The notes beneath the pieces were generated by a model, which did not search any database, was not told the DNA's origin, and was given only the letters and a program-made list of their open reading frames with translations. The position numbers were made by a program, and so were the translations under genes. From Psoroptes ovis (Eukaryota; Arthropoda; Arachnida; Sarcoptiformes; Psoroptidae), in assembly GCA_002943765.1 (NCBI GenBank), contig PQWQ01000038.1:239875-303874 (forward strand): a DNA stretch of 64,000 bases, in the 5' to 3' direction. Positions 1-11,461 of this stretch are shown in pieces (within the stretch, counting starts at the first letter, position 1; every line of letters starts with the position of its first letter).

Positions 1-74
1 GTTCGAAAAGTTCTTGCCGATTTTCCAATGATTTCCAAACGATATAATCGGCAAAAACTTTTCGGACAACCTAA
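1..74. mobile_element. Mariner-like MITE, family A copy 1 (cut by window edge)
   Basis: The inner left arm (AAGTTCTTGCCGATTTT) and the complete right arm ending CGGACAACC are inverted copies of each other around a GATATAATCGG centre. The outer left end lies outside the window. It matches the copies at 2858, 33447 and 42723 (subfamily i). The element has no coding capacity. Confidence 0.75.
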
Positions 75-688
75 TACAAATCTATCAACCATTTGTTCTT
101 CATTGATCTTCTTCATTTTTATTTTTATTACTCTTCATCTGTCTTTTGATTTCTTTGTTCATTTCTAATTTTAAATTGTCTTTCGATGTTCGATTTTTTT
201 TGTTTTTGGACATTTCGACCTTATGTCTTTTAACTATAGTCTTGGGCCAATATCGATTTTTCAATTCAAATAATGAGGAACGAAAACAAAAAAAAAAAAA
301 TTTTTTTCGAGTATCGATTTTCCATATCGATATAAGGATTCATATGGCTTTCTTTATGTTTTCAGAAAATTCAAAATTCAATATTTGCCCAAAGGAGCTT
401 TCCAATGATGATGATGATTAAAAAAAATGAACCATCTGGAGTTTATGAGTGTCGTCAATTTCATTTTATTGAAGAAAAAATTTGATGAGGTCCCTTTTCC
501 CTTGTTTTGCTGAATCAAAATTAATTTTTGAAAAAAAAAAAAAATTCGAATTCGAAATATTTGGAAAAGTTTTCATCATCATCCACTAGATGGCACCAGT
601 TTATTGGGTTGATTTATTTTGAATTTTTCAAATTTTGAAATTTTTGTTTGCTGCTGCCCCATTTAAAATGTGGTAAAATATCACCACT
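75..688. other. Spacer upstream of the DC-STAMP gene
   Basis: AT-rich DNA with homopolymer A and T runs. I see no convincing gene. It contains a CTCF-consensus-like site at 583-596, listed separately, about 90 bp before the DC-STAMP start codon. Confidence 0.5.
583..596 (+). promoter_or_regulatory. CTCF-consensus-like site
   Basis: CCACTAGATGGCAC matches the widely used 14-base CTCF consensus CCASYAGRKGGCRS at every position. It lies between the edge MITE and the start of the DC-STAMP gene. Binding is an inference, since a mite CTCF and its preference are not visible here. Confidence 0.4.
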
Positions 689-2792
689 ATGATTGAAACG
701 ATTGAAAAAATGCCATGGATTAAATCGCGGCCAAAACCGGTGAATTTCGAAATATTTTTAATACGTATTTTTGAATATTTAGAAATGAGATTTCGAAATG
801 AATTACCCTCGATTCATCGATTATTGTATCGTTGTCCACCGGATGAATTTGTTTTGGTTCGAAGATTATTCAGTGCTATTTGTGGCTATTTAATATGTAA
901 ACTATTACTCATGGTTTGTCTACAATCATCTGTCGATGATGATGCTCAATTCGTACATTCATGGGGCTTGGCACTTATGATCATTGGATTCGTTCAATCA
1001 GTACAAATTCGAACCGTAATTTGTTTGTTTATGCCATTTTTAGTAATCACATTGAACGGTATATTTTTCTATATTCGGCTATTGACCCGAGCTCATCAAA
1101 GTTTATCCACATCGATTCTTGGAAGTATACGTGCCCTTTGGAATATGATTTCTTGTCTCATCAATTATCGTGAGTTTAATGTATACCAATGAATATAATT
1201 GAGATTCGTTGACTTTTTGATTTTTTCCAGGTCAAATGCGAGAGAAAGCATTGGGTCGATTAGGTGCTCGTCCACTTACCCAATGGCTGCTTGATTGGTC
1301 AGAAAAAATTCATCCATTAACCAGCTCAAAAGATGTGATAATGGCCGATCGAAATATAACTGAAGTATTCGAATCTTTCGTCACCAAAATTAAAAATTTC
1401 AAATCTTATTGTGAATCAAGCATGGAATCATTGAAAGAAAATGATTATTGTGGAAATATTATGGAAGAATTATATGCTCAAAGCAATGCCGTATCGAAAG
1501 TAATATTCAATCAATTTTATAATGCTTGTTATAAAATGATGTCCGAAATTGGTGGCAAATTTTGTGAAGAAATGAATAAACCATTTGAAAAGCTAGTAAA
1601 TCTATCAACAAATGAATCAAGCATCACAACATTAGTCGATTCTTTAAAATTGATTAAATCCTCAGAAAATCTTGATAAAATGAATGATGCTTTAGAAGTA
1701 TGGCAATCACTGATTGGTTATCGAATGAATTTAGAAGAAGAATTTCGTAATGAATTTGAATGGATTCGATCAGTTGGCATTATTTTTCGAACAATTTTAA
1801 TTGTTTCATTGATTATTGGCATCATGAAGGCTATTGTTTATCATAATAAATATCTTCGATTTCGAAATTTTGATAATCATTACATTGACCGGTACTTTTA
1901 TAGAATCGATGAAAAACGTAAGCAAATGAACAAAGTACATTTACTACCATTAAGAGGTAATGATCGTTGGCAATTGATACCTACCTTTAGCCTTAAATCG
2001 AATCGATACGAGAAAGCAGTATTTCATAAATTACAAAAGAAAATTATCGTCATTACTTTGATGGCATTAGCTATGATTATTTATATGGATTATATTTTAT
2101 CCGATTTTGTTGAATTGCTTGCTTCGAAATTATCGATGAGTGATCATATGGATATACTTGTCAATAAATTTCATCCAAATGCAACTGGTGGTGTTTTTGC
2201 CACCGTCGTTAATAATTTGGTTAAAAAATTTCATTTCAATTATACGGAATTATTTCGTCATGATTGGCATACTTGTAGACAAACAAATACGAATCAAATG
2301 AATTTGTCCCGTTATCAAAATATAACGATTGATGCTATCATATTACTCATGGTCAATTCACTTCACATTCATTTCATACGATGGAGACATTTAATTTGTG
2401 ATTTTTTCTATTATCGTTTCGGTAAACAACGAATATTGTGTTTGTATAATCAAAAATTGGCTAATCGAAAACGATTCCTTCGATTAAGACTCGAGCAAAT
2501 CAACAAGATCGTCCAAGCAAATCAATTATTCGATAAATCATTAGATCCGATACATCAATATACCATTGAAAATGATCGAAAATCTCTGATAAGTCGAATT
2601 GTCCATTGGATTTGGCGAAAATTATTCCCGCAGCATAAACTTTGTTTCATTTGTCATAACAAAATCAAACGACCCTATTATTATTGTTCATCTACGAATT
2701 GTCGACTGATCTATTGTGAACCATGTTTCAATGATTTTCTCCTCATTTGTCTTAATTGTGGTGTGAATGGTATACCATACGTTGATATTTAA
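689..2792 (+). CDS. DC-STAMP domain protein (sneaky / DCST1-DCST2-like)
   Basis: Two exons, 689-1169 and 1231-2792, are joined across a 61-bp GT-AG intron (codon CGT split after its first base), giving 680 residues. Several hydrophobic segments occur: residues about 60-130 in exon 1, then near the RSVGIIFRTILIVSLIIGIM stretch, KKIIVITLMALAMIIYMDYIL, and before the tail. The C-terminus carries a Cys-rich RING-like finger with four CxxC-type pairs (CFICHNKI, YYCSSTNC, YCEPC, CLNCG). This order, a multi-pass DC-STAMP region then a C4C4 finger, is that of Drosophila sneaky and vertebrate DCST1, sperm membrane proteins needed for sperm plasma-membrane breakdown or sperm-egg fusion. A male-germline role is inferred from the family. 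DCST1 versus DCST2 was not resolved. Confidence 0.8.
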
Positions 2793-3211
2793 TAGTATTT
2801 TGACCAAAATTCCAACCATAAAGAAGCAAAATAGACCCATTTAAAACCTATTTAATAGGTTGTCCGATAAGTTCTTGCAGATTTTCTCATGATTACCTAT
2901 GATATAATCGGCAAAAACTTTTAGGACAACCTAATAATAATAATCAAGTTACACAGTAAAGATTATTGTTTCAAGTGTTTGTTTCGTAGTCAATAACTAC
3001 CATATTTGTTGAATGAGATGTGATAACCTAATAAAAAAAACTATAATCTCATAATAATCATTATCACATACATTCAAAAATTATCATCTGTCAATGACGA
3101 CGACTAAAACAACAATCAAGATAAGATCAATCAAGATTTCGATTTGGTTCAATTGCTTATGGCGTATTAACTTAATGAAGACATAGTTTATTACGTCGAA
3201 AACTCATCACG
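2793..3211. other. Spacer between DC-STAMP and calpain genes
   Basis: Contains MITE family A copy 2 (2858-2931) about 65 bp after the DC-STAMP stop codon. The remainder is AT-rich, and the promoter of the calpain gene must lie here. Nothing else is recognisable. Confidence 0.5.
2858..2931. mobile_element. Mariner-like MITE, family A copy 2 (subfamily i)
   Basis: A 74-bp imperfect palindrome starts GGTTGTCCGATAAGTTCTTG and ends with the matching inverted arm CAAAAACTTTTAGGACAACC. TA dinucleotides flank it at 2856-2857 and 2932-2933, as expected for Tc1/mariner insertions. It is non-coding. Confidence 0.8.
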
Positions 3212-5312
3212 ATGGCTGCAAATGATGGCTGCATTAATGGTGATCAATCAATTGAACGAAACCATACAGAAAGGTTGGCTAATTTGAATATTTATTGAAT
3301 AGTTGATCTAACATTGTTTAATTTGTAATTTTAGAAATGATTCCAAACTATTATCGATTCCAAAACATCAATTTCCAACATATCGAATTGAATGGCGTCG
3401 ATTTAATCGTAAAGATAGTGAATGGATTCTTATTGAATCAAACCCTAGGCCTTCGGATGTAATTCAAGGACTATTAGGTAATTGTTGGCTACTATCTGCA
3501 TTAGCTTCGGTTGTTCAATATGATGATAGCTTAATCGAAAAAGTAATTCAAACCACCTCTGAAGAATTCAAACAAAGTTCTCGTTGTCATATTCGGCTAT
3601 TTCAAAATGGCCTCTGGCATTCAATCATTGTTGATGATTGGTTGCCTTGCGATCGTTTCGGAAGGTTAATTTTTTCTGAATCTAAACGAAAACAATTATT
3701 TGTGCCGCTAATTGAAAAAGCAATGGCAAAGCTAATGGGTGGATATCATAAACTGATCGGTGGTCATATTAGTCATGGTCTTACTGCATTGACTGGTTAT
3801 CCATGTCAACTCTTCACACTGCCTGAATCGAACACCAAAGATCTCGAATTTTTTGCTGAATTTTGGCTAAAAATACTTAGTTTTCATTCGGCAAAATTTT
3901 CTTTGACTGTTTCATGCGGCCGTAACCTTAGTGATAATGTCCACGATAGAAAAATGCAAGCAAAACATTATAAACAACTTGGTTTACTGGTGAATCATGC
4001 TTATACCATATTGGATGTCATATCCGTTGGTGATACAAGGATGCTCAAGTAATTCTTCGAAAATTTCAACCCAAACATGATGTCTTACATTATTTCGATT
4101 TTCTTTAGATTAAGAAATCCTTGGGGCACTCTGATTTGGAAAGGTGATGATTGCAGCGAAGCAATTTTGAAGGAAAAATCACCAAAAAAATTCGAAACAA
4201 ACACCCTCGAGGCTTTACAACAAGGAATATTCTTCATATCATTCATTGATTTATGCAGATATTTTCAAGATTTAGTCGTTTGTAAAATACTTCCACATTG
4301 GTTTCAATATTGTTTTGAAAATATTTTCGCATTATCATTCAATGATCATCACAACGGGCAAGTGTTTGAAATAATAATGAAAAATGATGATGATGATCAG
4401 CTCCATAATGGTCATTGTCAAATAATGTGTACATTGTATAGTCAAATAAAAAGTGAAAATTCTCATACAGTTTTAATGGTATTGTGTCAACTATTAGATA
4501 ATCAATGTTTTCATATCATTGACACGTTTGTAACGGCTTCCATTTCGACTGTGAAACATGGTTCACCAGCAGTTACATGTGAAACAGAATTAAAACGTGG
4601 TCGTCGCTATTTATTGGCTGTGTTTACATTCAATGATAATGATAAAATTACAAATGTATTACGAATTCATTCATCTCGTCAACTTCGAATCAAAATTTTC
4701 GAACCAAATCCAGCACTTCGAGGTGATTTAATCATCCATTATGTCATTGCATGTGGTCAAGCTTACAAGGTTTTTGATTTCTTAAATCATTAAGTTATAA
4801 TCTTGACTGATTAATCCATTATTTTTTCAAAAAAATAGAAAAAACAAATTTCAACATATCATTTACATCATCGATTTCCTGGTTTAATATCATTGGTACA
4901 GAATCATAATCCAAAACAATGGTTACGTGTATCAATGGAAGCCCGTTATCAATCAAAATGTACAACAAATGATTATCATTATTCAGATCATGATCATAAA
5001 GTGTTACAAAGTCAACATCTTGAATCAAACATCACTGCTACTAGTTCGCCATCTTCACAGCCTAATTCTATTCTGATGGCAAGTAGAGGATCATTCAAAA
5101 CCATTGATTTGATTCCACCTGGCCATTGTCAATTGATTAATATTTTAATCGATTCCGCTCCTTTTTCTACTCCCAATGGTGATCGAGACATTGATATTAC
5201 GATGAATTTCAGATATCTATCGATCGATGATCAAAAACATTATTCGAATCATGAGCCAGACATAAGATTGACTTACGGTTTACACAGTGTTAGGCCAATA
5301 ATAATCAAATAA
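3212..5312 (+). CDS. Calpain-type cysteine protease, calpain-15/SOL-like, without zinc fingers
   Basis: Four exons (3212-3273, 3335-4048, 4109-4769, 4839-5312) read through in frame to 636 residues. The catalytic apparatus is complete: Gln65 and Cys71 in QGLLGNCWLL, His242 in NHAYTILDV and Asn262 in LRNPWG, the last split by intron 2. The segment around residue 125 (PCDRFGRLIFSESKRKQLF, then PLIEKAMAK) is characteristic of the calpain-15/small-optic-lobes branch. SOL proteins usually carry an N-terminal array of zinc fingers, but here only about 60 residues precede the protease core and none is a finger. The C-terminal 350 residues are poorly conserved. No EF-hand region is visible, so this is not a classical calcium-regulated calpain. 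An upstream finger exon beyond the MITE cannot be excluded. Confidence 0.8.
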
Positions 5313-6100
5313 ATCAAATAAAATCAAATGAAATTGAATCAATTGTCTAATATTTTCAAATTTTTGATTTGTTTTGTAAACATTACATGCAGCTGTAAAT
5401 TCACTAATAAAAATTTTAGTTTTCCCTGACACTAATCTATGCCACTACCATTGGTTTACTTGATACGTTGTCTATGAAAGGTTGTTTGAGTTGTGCCGAT
5501 TCCCTCTCTTTTTTGTTTTCATTTTTTTTTGCGGCTTTTCTTCAAGTGAGTCAAAGAAAGTGTTTGAAGAATCCATTGTTGTTTTATTCTTGTCATTATT
5601 GTCATTAATGGATGTGTCATTTCCATCAAGTGATTGGAAGCGATCTACCAAATGACAAATCAAACAAATGAAATTCGATCAATCAACAAATGACAATTGT
5701 CAAATTAATGTAAATAAATCAAATCAAATCAAAATTGATCAAAATAATAAAAGCCTATTCAGTATCTTGGTATCTCGAACCGGCAAATTGTAATGATTCG
5801 GCAATAATCTATATAACACAACAACACAATTGATGATGTTTATGAAATCAATGATGGGCACCTGTGTGTGTCAGCTGCTTTGATTGTTGTTGTTACTACT
5901 TCCAAATCGATTAACTATAGTCTATATACGAAAATTTAATCATTGATTAATTGATATTAGTATTTTCACGTATTGTTCATATATTGTTCGCATTCGTTCA
6001 ATATATATATCCTGATTACTGAAGCTGTTGTTTATTAACATTGTTGATTTGTTTACCTTTTTGATTTATTGATAACAATCAATCAATCACTGTTAAACAT
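5313..6100. other. Spacer with no supported gene
   Basis: Contains AATAAA signals shortly after the calpain stop, AT-rich low-complexity DNA and the presumed promoter of the gene starting at 6101. A 63-codon minus-strand frame at 5472-5663 has no ATG start or homology and was rejected. Confidence 0.4.
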
Positions 6101-7830
6101 ATGATGGCAAACATATCGTTACAAACGCAACAAAATACAAATCTACAATCAATAATGCAGGTATCCAATGCGTCCGGTAACCCTTCATCGGCGGCCACTA
6201 ACAAAGTTTTGATCGGTGGTCATACGCACACATTTTCATCACATTCTTCTCATATTCATCGACATCATACATTGACATTCCCTAATCTTGGAACATTATT
6301 TGCATCATCATCACCGTCATCACCATCTTCATCATTATCCGTTTCATCTTCTCATTCAATCATTGCACCATCGACTACGACTAATATGACTACGTTGATT
6401 AATGGAAACAAAATTATTGTTAGACCTATTAATTATATTCAAAAAAATAATACAATGATGACCAATGCGAAATGTTCAAATCAATTAATTATTGATAATA
6501 ATAATTCAACAATAACAGCCGGTAATGGTAATTTATTATTATTCGCTTCAAACATATGTCATTCGACGCGAACATTGATTCAGAAAAATAATTTCGTAAA
6601 TGGTTCATTGCTTAAAACTAAATCAGAAATTGCTGATATTGTTAAATGTTCATCAAATATTGATATGACATCATCAACGATCTCATGGAAATTGGCTAAA
6701 TCGAATAATGGTCAGCAACAGTCCAATCAACAGCAATCTTTTAGTCTGAAATGTCCTTCTCGACAAGAACAAGACAACCACAAAGCAATAAAAGTAGCCG
6801 TTAATCCTAAATCCATCAATTTCAATCATCAAAATTTACAAAATTCAACAAATAATTGTCGACAAAGTATCGAAACATTGAATCATTCTGCCAATAATCA
6901 AAAATCAACGACTATTCGCTTTGTTAATCGATTGAATTCCTATCACAATGAAAAGGTTTGAATTTTTACCTTTTAATGTTTTATCGAATTGATTGATTGA
7001 CTCATTTTCTTTTCATTTAGCTGCCTGAAAATATTTTCGATACCGATGATGAAGAAGATGATGATGAATTGGACACCTATTTCAATCCATTTAATCATCA
7101 TCATGAATTGACAAGCATTGATAATCTTGTTATCGACCAACAACCGATTGATCAGCAGCCATCACTTTCGATGGACGAATCATCGAATGATAAAATGATA
7201 TCGAATTCCAAATTGACGCCGACACTTATCAATCAATGTCTGCCAATTTCTGATCATATGATGATACACAATGGTAATTATCCAAATATCGAATCGATCA
7301 ATTCAATCAATGAAAATGATAGCAATTCGTTGAATACGAACGGTTCATTGCCTGTTGCTGTTGCCTCAACAATTCAATCAATGATGTCGACTATAAGCGA
7401 TGATAAGCTCAACAAAATTTCGATGATCAACAACGATATTGCAGCAGTAGCAGCAGCAGCTGTACAGTCAAGCTCTACATGCAAGCTGGACCCTTCAAGT
7501 TCTTCCGACCTACCGATTCGAATAGATTTCAAAAAACCATCGAACGCTATGAAAAGGCCTAATGTTCAAAATGGAAATGTTGATCTACCGAAAAGAAAAG
7601 GTCGCAAAAAGAAGAATAAAACAATGGATGACCAGCAACAACAACAACAACGATTAATGCTGTTGCAGGAAAAACGTAAACAAGTTTGGCTACAATTATT
7701 ACCACAAATTGTTCGTAAAAAAGATAAAACAATGGCTCAACGAATCGAACGACAACAACGTCTTCAATGTATAGCCCGTGAATGTAGTCGAGAATTTTTG
7801 AAAAAAGACATTAAAACTGAAAAAAATTGA
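6101..7830 (+). CDS. Low-complexity Asn/Ser/Gln-rich protein with DBINO-like C-terminal segment
   Basis: Exons 6101-6955 and 7021-7830 are joined by a 65-bp phase-0 intron and encode 554 residues. Residues 1-460 are Asn/Ser/His/Gln-rich and probably disordered, with an acidic patch (DTDDEEDDDELD) at the start of exon 2 and poly-Ala and poly-Gln runs. The last 75 residues are different: a basic KRKGRKKKNK stretch, poly-Gln, then KRKQVWLQLLPQIVRKK and QRLQCIARECSREF. The VWL start, the basic content and the Arg-Leu...Cys...Glu pattern about 30 residues later resemble the DBINO domain of INO80, but no SNF2 ATPase follows. A nuclear role is inferred from the basic tract. The product is otherwise unrecognised. 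Confidence 0.6.
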
Positions 7831-8294
7831 AAATTTTGAAAAAATTCGAATGGATCTCATTCTATTGTCAATCATCATCGAATACGATATATCACACATG
7901 TGGTGTTACATGCGAGTAAATATCGTTGAGCTTATACCATTTATTTACACAAAATGAATTTAATCCACTTAGTTGATTGATGGCTTTATGTGTATTTAGA
8001 TAATGATGATGGTGGTATAATTAATCAAAATCAATTGATTCTTATCCATCGATCTATCCTCATATTTTTTTTGTATGCATTCAACATTCACATTTGTTCA
8101 CTTTTCTAATATTCATATTCTATGAAACATTTTATTTTCATTCTTCAATAAATAAAATTTCTTTCGTAAAAAAAATTGATTTTTTTTTGTCAAGGTTATA
8201 GTTTTTTGAACATTTTTCAATTTTTTCATCATTCATTATTATTTAATGTATTTGTTTTCAGTTTTGATTTTGATTCCGTTTCGCCGAACAAATT
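7831..8294. other. Spacer before the receptor pair
   Basis: AT-rich 3' flank with AATAAA signals (for example around 8148) and the presumed promoter of the receptor gene at 8295. No other feature was recognised. Confidence 0.4.
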
Positions 8295-9561
8295 ATGGAT
8301 TTGGAACAAATTCTAAATGAATTATATCGATTTTATAATATTGATAATCGAAATATTTTTATGAAAAACACACTATTTACACTCATATCGCTTAACATCA
8401 TTTTTACATCAACAATGGCGCTATTACCTGATGTGTATTATGAATATTTAAACTTTAATCATCCTCGAATATCGCTGATTTTAGGCATTGATTATTATCG
8501 TTGTGGCCATTTGTATTTGACCATTTATCAGCTTTATTTATTGACAATGTTTTCTATGCACTATTTTGAGTTGGACAGGCAATGGCTAATGGATGCCAAT
8601 AAAAAATTGAATCAAAATCAAATTAATGTCATTGATGCTCGAATCGTGGCTAAAATTAATGAATTAAAATGCTACACATCTCGTGTAATCGTTGTGAATA
8701 TCATATTTTTCATCATTTATCCATTGGTCATTTATTATGATGAACAATCAAATTTGAAAATTGAAAATGAATCATATCCAATGTGTAGTCATGTTCATTT
8801 GATAATGTTAACAACATTGACAACCATTTATTCATCAGCATTTGTGAATCAATCATTTTTACTGGCAGAAATTTGTGTACAATTTCTACATGATCACCGT
8901 AAACATTTAACAACAATCAATTTGTTGGTGATGAAAAATCTTCGAATAGAAATGAACAGAATTTCCAATTTAGTACTGATAATTCAAGATATTGAACAAT
9001 ATTTGAAAACATCATATTTAATTGCAATCATTGCAATGATTGCGTTGATGATACCATCATATTATACGGCATTTTATTCGAATTTAAATACAACAATTAA
9101 GCTAGCATCAATGATGTGTTTTTCAATTTTGCTAACCCTTATAGTCATCTATTCATCAAAGCTAGCCTCAATCGATTTTCATGCTAAACGTTTAGCCGAT
9201 TATTTGTATGCAAGTTTATTCATTAATCGTTTGATTAACAAACGAATTGATTCAACATTTTTACTAAAGGTAAATTCGAATTGAATTCATGGATTACATT
9301 GAATTAATTTTTATTTTCAATTATTTTGTCAAAGATTTCAAACACATTCAACAGTTTAGATAATAACGGATTAGCTGTCAAGGTGATGCGTATTCCAATC
9401 AATTTGAATGTTATTATCACCGTAAGTCCTATTTCAATTTCAATTAAAATTGAAAGTCCATGGTGTCAACAGTCATTGGTCATTGTTGATTTGTTTTCGC
9501 CTGATAACAGATGATGACAATGATGATGACCATCATTGGATTGGCTGTCAAAGATTATTGA
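8295..9561 (+). CDS. Seven-TM gustatory-receptor-like protein (plus-strand member of a convergent pair)
   Basis: Three exons, 8295-9269, 9335-9421 and 9511-9561, with both introns in phase 0, give 370 residues. About seven hydrophobic segments are visible. The last is split over the two short 3' exons: PINLNVIIT, then MMTMMMTIIGLAVKDY to the stop. A large first exon followed by small phase-0 3' exons carrying TM7 is the pattern of arthropod gustatory receptor genes. The canonical insect TYhhhhhQF signature is absent. The protein is clearly related to the minus-strand neighbour (YLKTSY...YYTAFYSN versus YLKSFY...YYMTFYAD). Chemoreception is inferred. An uncharacterised mite-specific seven-TM family is the alternative. 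Confidence 0.65.
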
Positions 9562-9573
9562 CCCTAAGCCCAA

Positions 9574-10862
9574 TTAATTGAATTTACGAAAAAATATTGA
9601 TGAAATTGTAAAAAATATGGTCGCAAACTTTATCATTTAAAGGGTTTTCGATTTAGTAAAGTTATAACCTTATCGATAAGTTACAAAGGTCTTACCGTTA
9701 TGATCGTATTCGCATTTATAGCCGTTCCCATTATTTCCAATCCTAAAGTTTTGCCAAAATAATTGGACATTTTGACAATCTAAAAAAATAGAATCATCAT
9801 ATGATCATCATCATCATATTCAAATGAATAATCTATAAATTTATGATAAATTACTTGATTAACATGTTGAAACGACAGTCGACGTTCCGACTCGTTGATC
9901 CAATTATTCATAATTAAATTTATGGCATAATGTCTGTAAAAAATTTTCGAACATTGTCGTAACTCCTTCTCAATACGATCAGGTATGATTGAAAAATAAA
10001 TAATATAAGCTAGAAATGTAATCAATGTAAATGCAGATGTATAACTCAGCGTAACATCAACATTATCAGCATAAAATGTCATATAATAAAATTCTAATGT
10101 AACACCAAGCAAACAAGACATCATGACTGAATAGAATGATTTCAAATATATTTTAACATTTTGTATTAATGATACTATTGTTTCGAATGTATTCAATGTT
10201 TCTGGTTCAATGTTCACCGATTTCATCGATTCATAACGTATCCATTGATTATATGACCGCAAGCAAAATACACAAACATTATTGAGCAAATAATTTTCAA
10301 TGACAAAATATCCACAAATATAAGTGGTGAATGTAATTATTGCATGATTAATGACGATTTCATCCCATGATCGTAATCCTTTTGCATAATAACACATAAT
10401 GAATAATACCATATTGTAAATAATGGTGATCGCTTTGGCAATACATTGACCACAACAAATCAATTTTCGATTCGAATCAAATCGTATGAATCTAGTTGGG
10501 ATATTTTGTATAAATAGTTGAAGATTATGGTTAGCTTGAAAAAACCACCGATGATCATCGAAAAAATAGAATAAATTGAATAATTGAAACGATATACACC
10601 GATATGCTGTCATCAATAGATTACCATTATGGCGAAGTTTTGGCGATAAAATCAGACAACCAATTTCCAAATAATAACATTGTTGTTGGTCATTTTGAAA
10701 ACTTCGAATAACAACATATGTACCCCATAACATATCGATCCAGCTTAGCATCAATATTATTAACATTATCCATGTGCGTCGATCATGATAATCATGTTTG
10801 ATCAAACTGAATCCATAAAATGACATTAATAATTCATTCGATTCGAGTAGATCTCTTTCCAT
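9574..10862 (-). CDS. Seven-TM gustatory-receptor-like protein (minus-strand member of a convergent pair)
   Basis: Read on the minus strand, exons are 10862-9855, 9779-9696 and 9627-9574. Both introns are phase 0, the second starting GTAAGA, giving 381 residues. It has the same architecture as the plus-strand neighbour: a 336-codon first exon, a 28-codon middle exon (ending AINANTIIT) and an 18-codon last exon, stop included (FATIFFTISSIFFRKFN). The middle exon ends I-N-x-N-x-I-I-T in both genes. Its stop codon is 12 bp from the neighbour's, so the 3' UTRs must overlap. It probably arose by an inverted duplication. Ligand and cell type are unknown. Confidence 0.65.
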
Positions 10863-11461
10863 TTCACAAAAAATTTTGTGAAATTGAAAAAGCTACGATT
10901 GCCATTCAACACAATCAAGAATACACGAGAATTATTGGAAATCAAAATTTGTATCAAAACATATGTTCATTTTATCACATTTAATGATCATAACGATCCT
11001 CGAAATTCGATCGATTCGAAGCTAAACTTGAAAAAATAGAAATCATTAATAATCGTTTGCGATAATGGTTTGTGTTGTCATGGTAAAAAAGGTATTGGTC
11101 CATAACGAAATAATAAAGATCAATAATCCTTCAATATCCTCTTTCATTTCTACGAGAGAAGAAATGCAACAAGTAAAGATTAAAGATTCTCAAAAACCTT
11201 AAGGCTTAAGCCCTCGATTTCATCATGGTTTAATGGTTAATCCATCCATATATCATTCATCATTCATTTGTACTCATATCAATGTTAAATATTTGACATT
11301 TTTTGCCATGTCTTAACACGTCTCAAAGCATCGAAATGGTATTAATCGGCTATAAATTGACAAGTCTTTGAGATTTGTTGCATCGAAAATTTGCCGATTA
11401 TTATCATTGTTTTTCCAGTTTTTAAAAAAATCAATAATTTGTGGTAACTTGTGACTTGAAC
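10863..11461. other. Divergent spacer between receptor and protease genes
   Basis: Holds the presumed promoters of the minus-strand receptor (start 10862) and the plus-strand protease (start 11462). It is AT-rich with no ORF or repeat of note. Confidence 0.4.

Noticed and set aside
146..421. 91-codon plus-strand frame
   Set aside because: Non-ATG start, composition of translated AT-rich DNA, no domain, no splice partner.
5472..5663. 63-codon minus-strand frame ending in Lys/Asn/Ser-rich sequence
   Set aside because: No ATG at the start. The only plausible upstream AG acceptor leads into a different frame that stops soon. No homology recognised.
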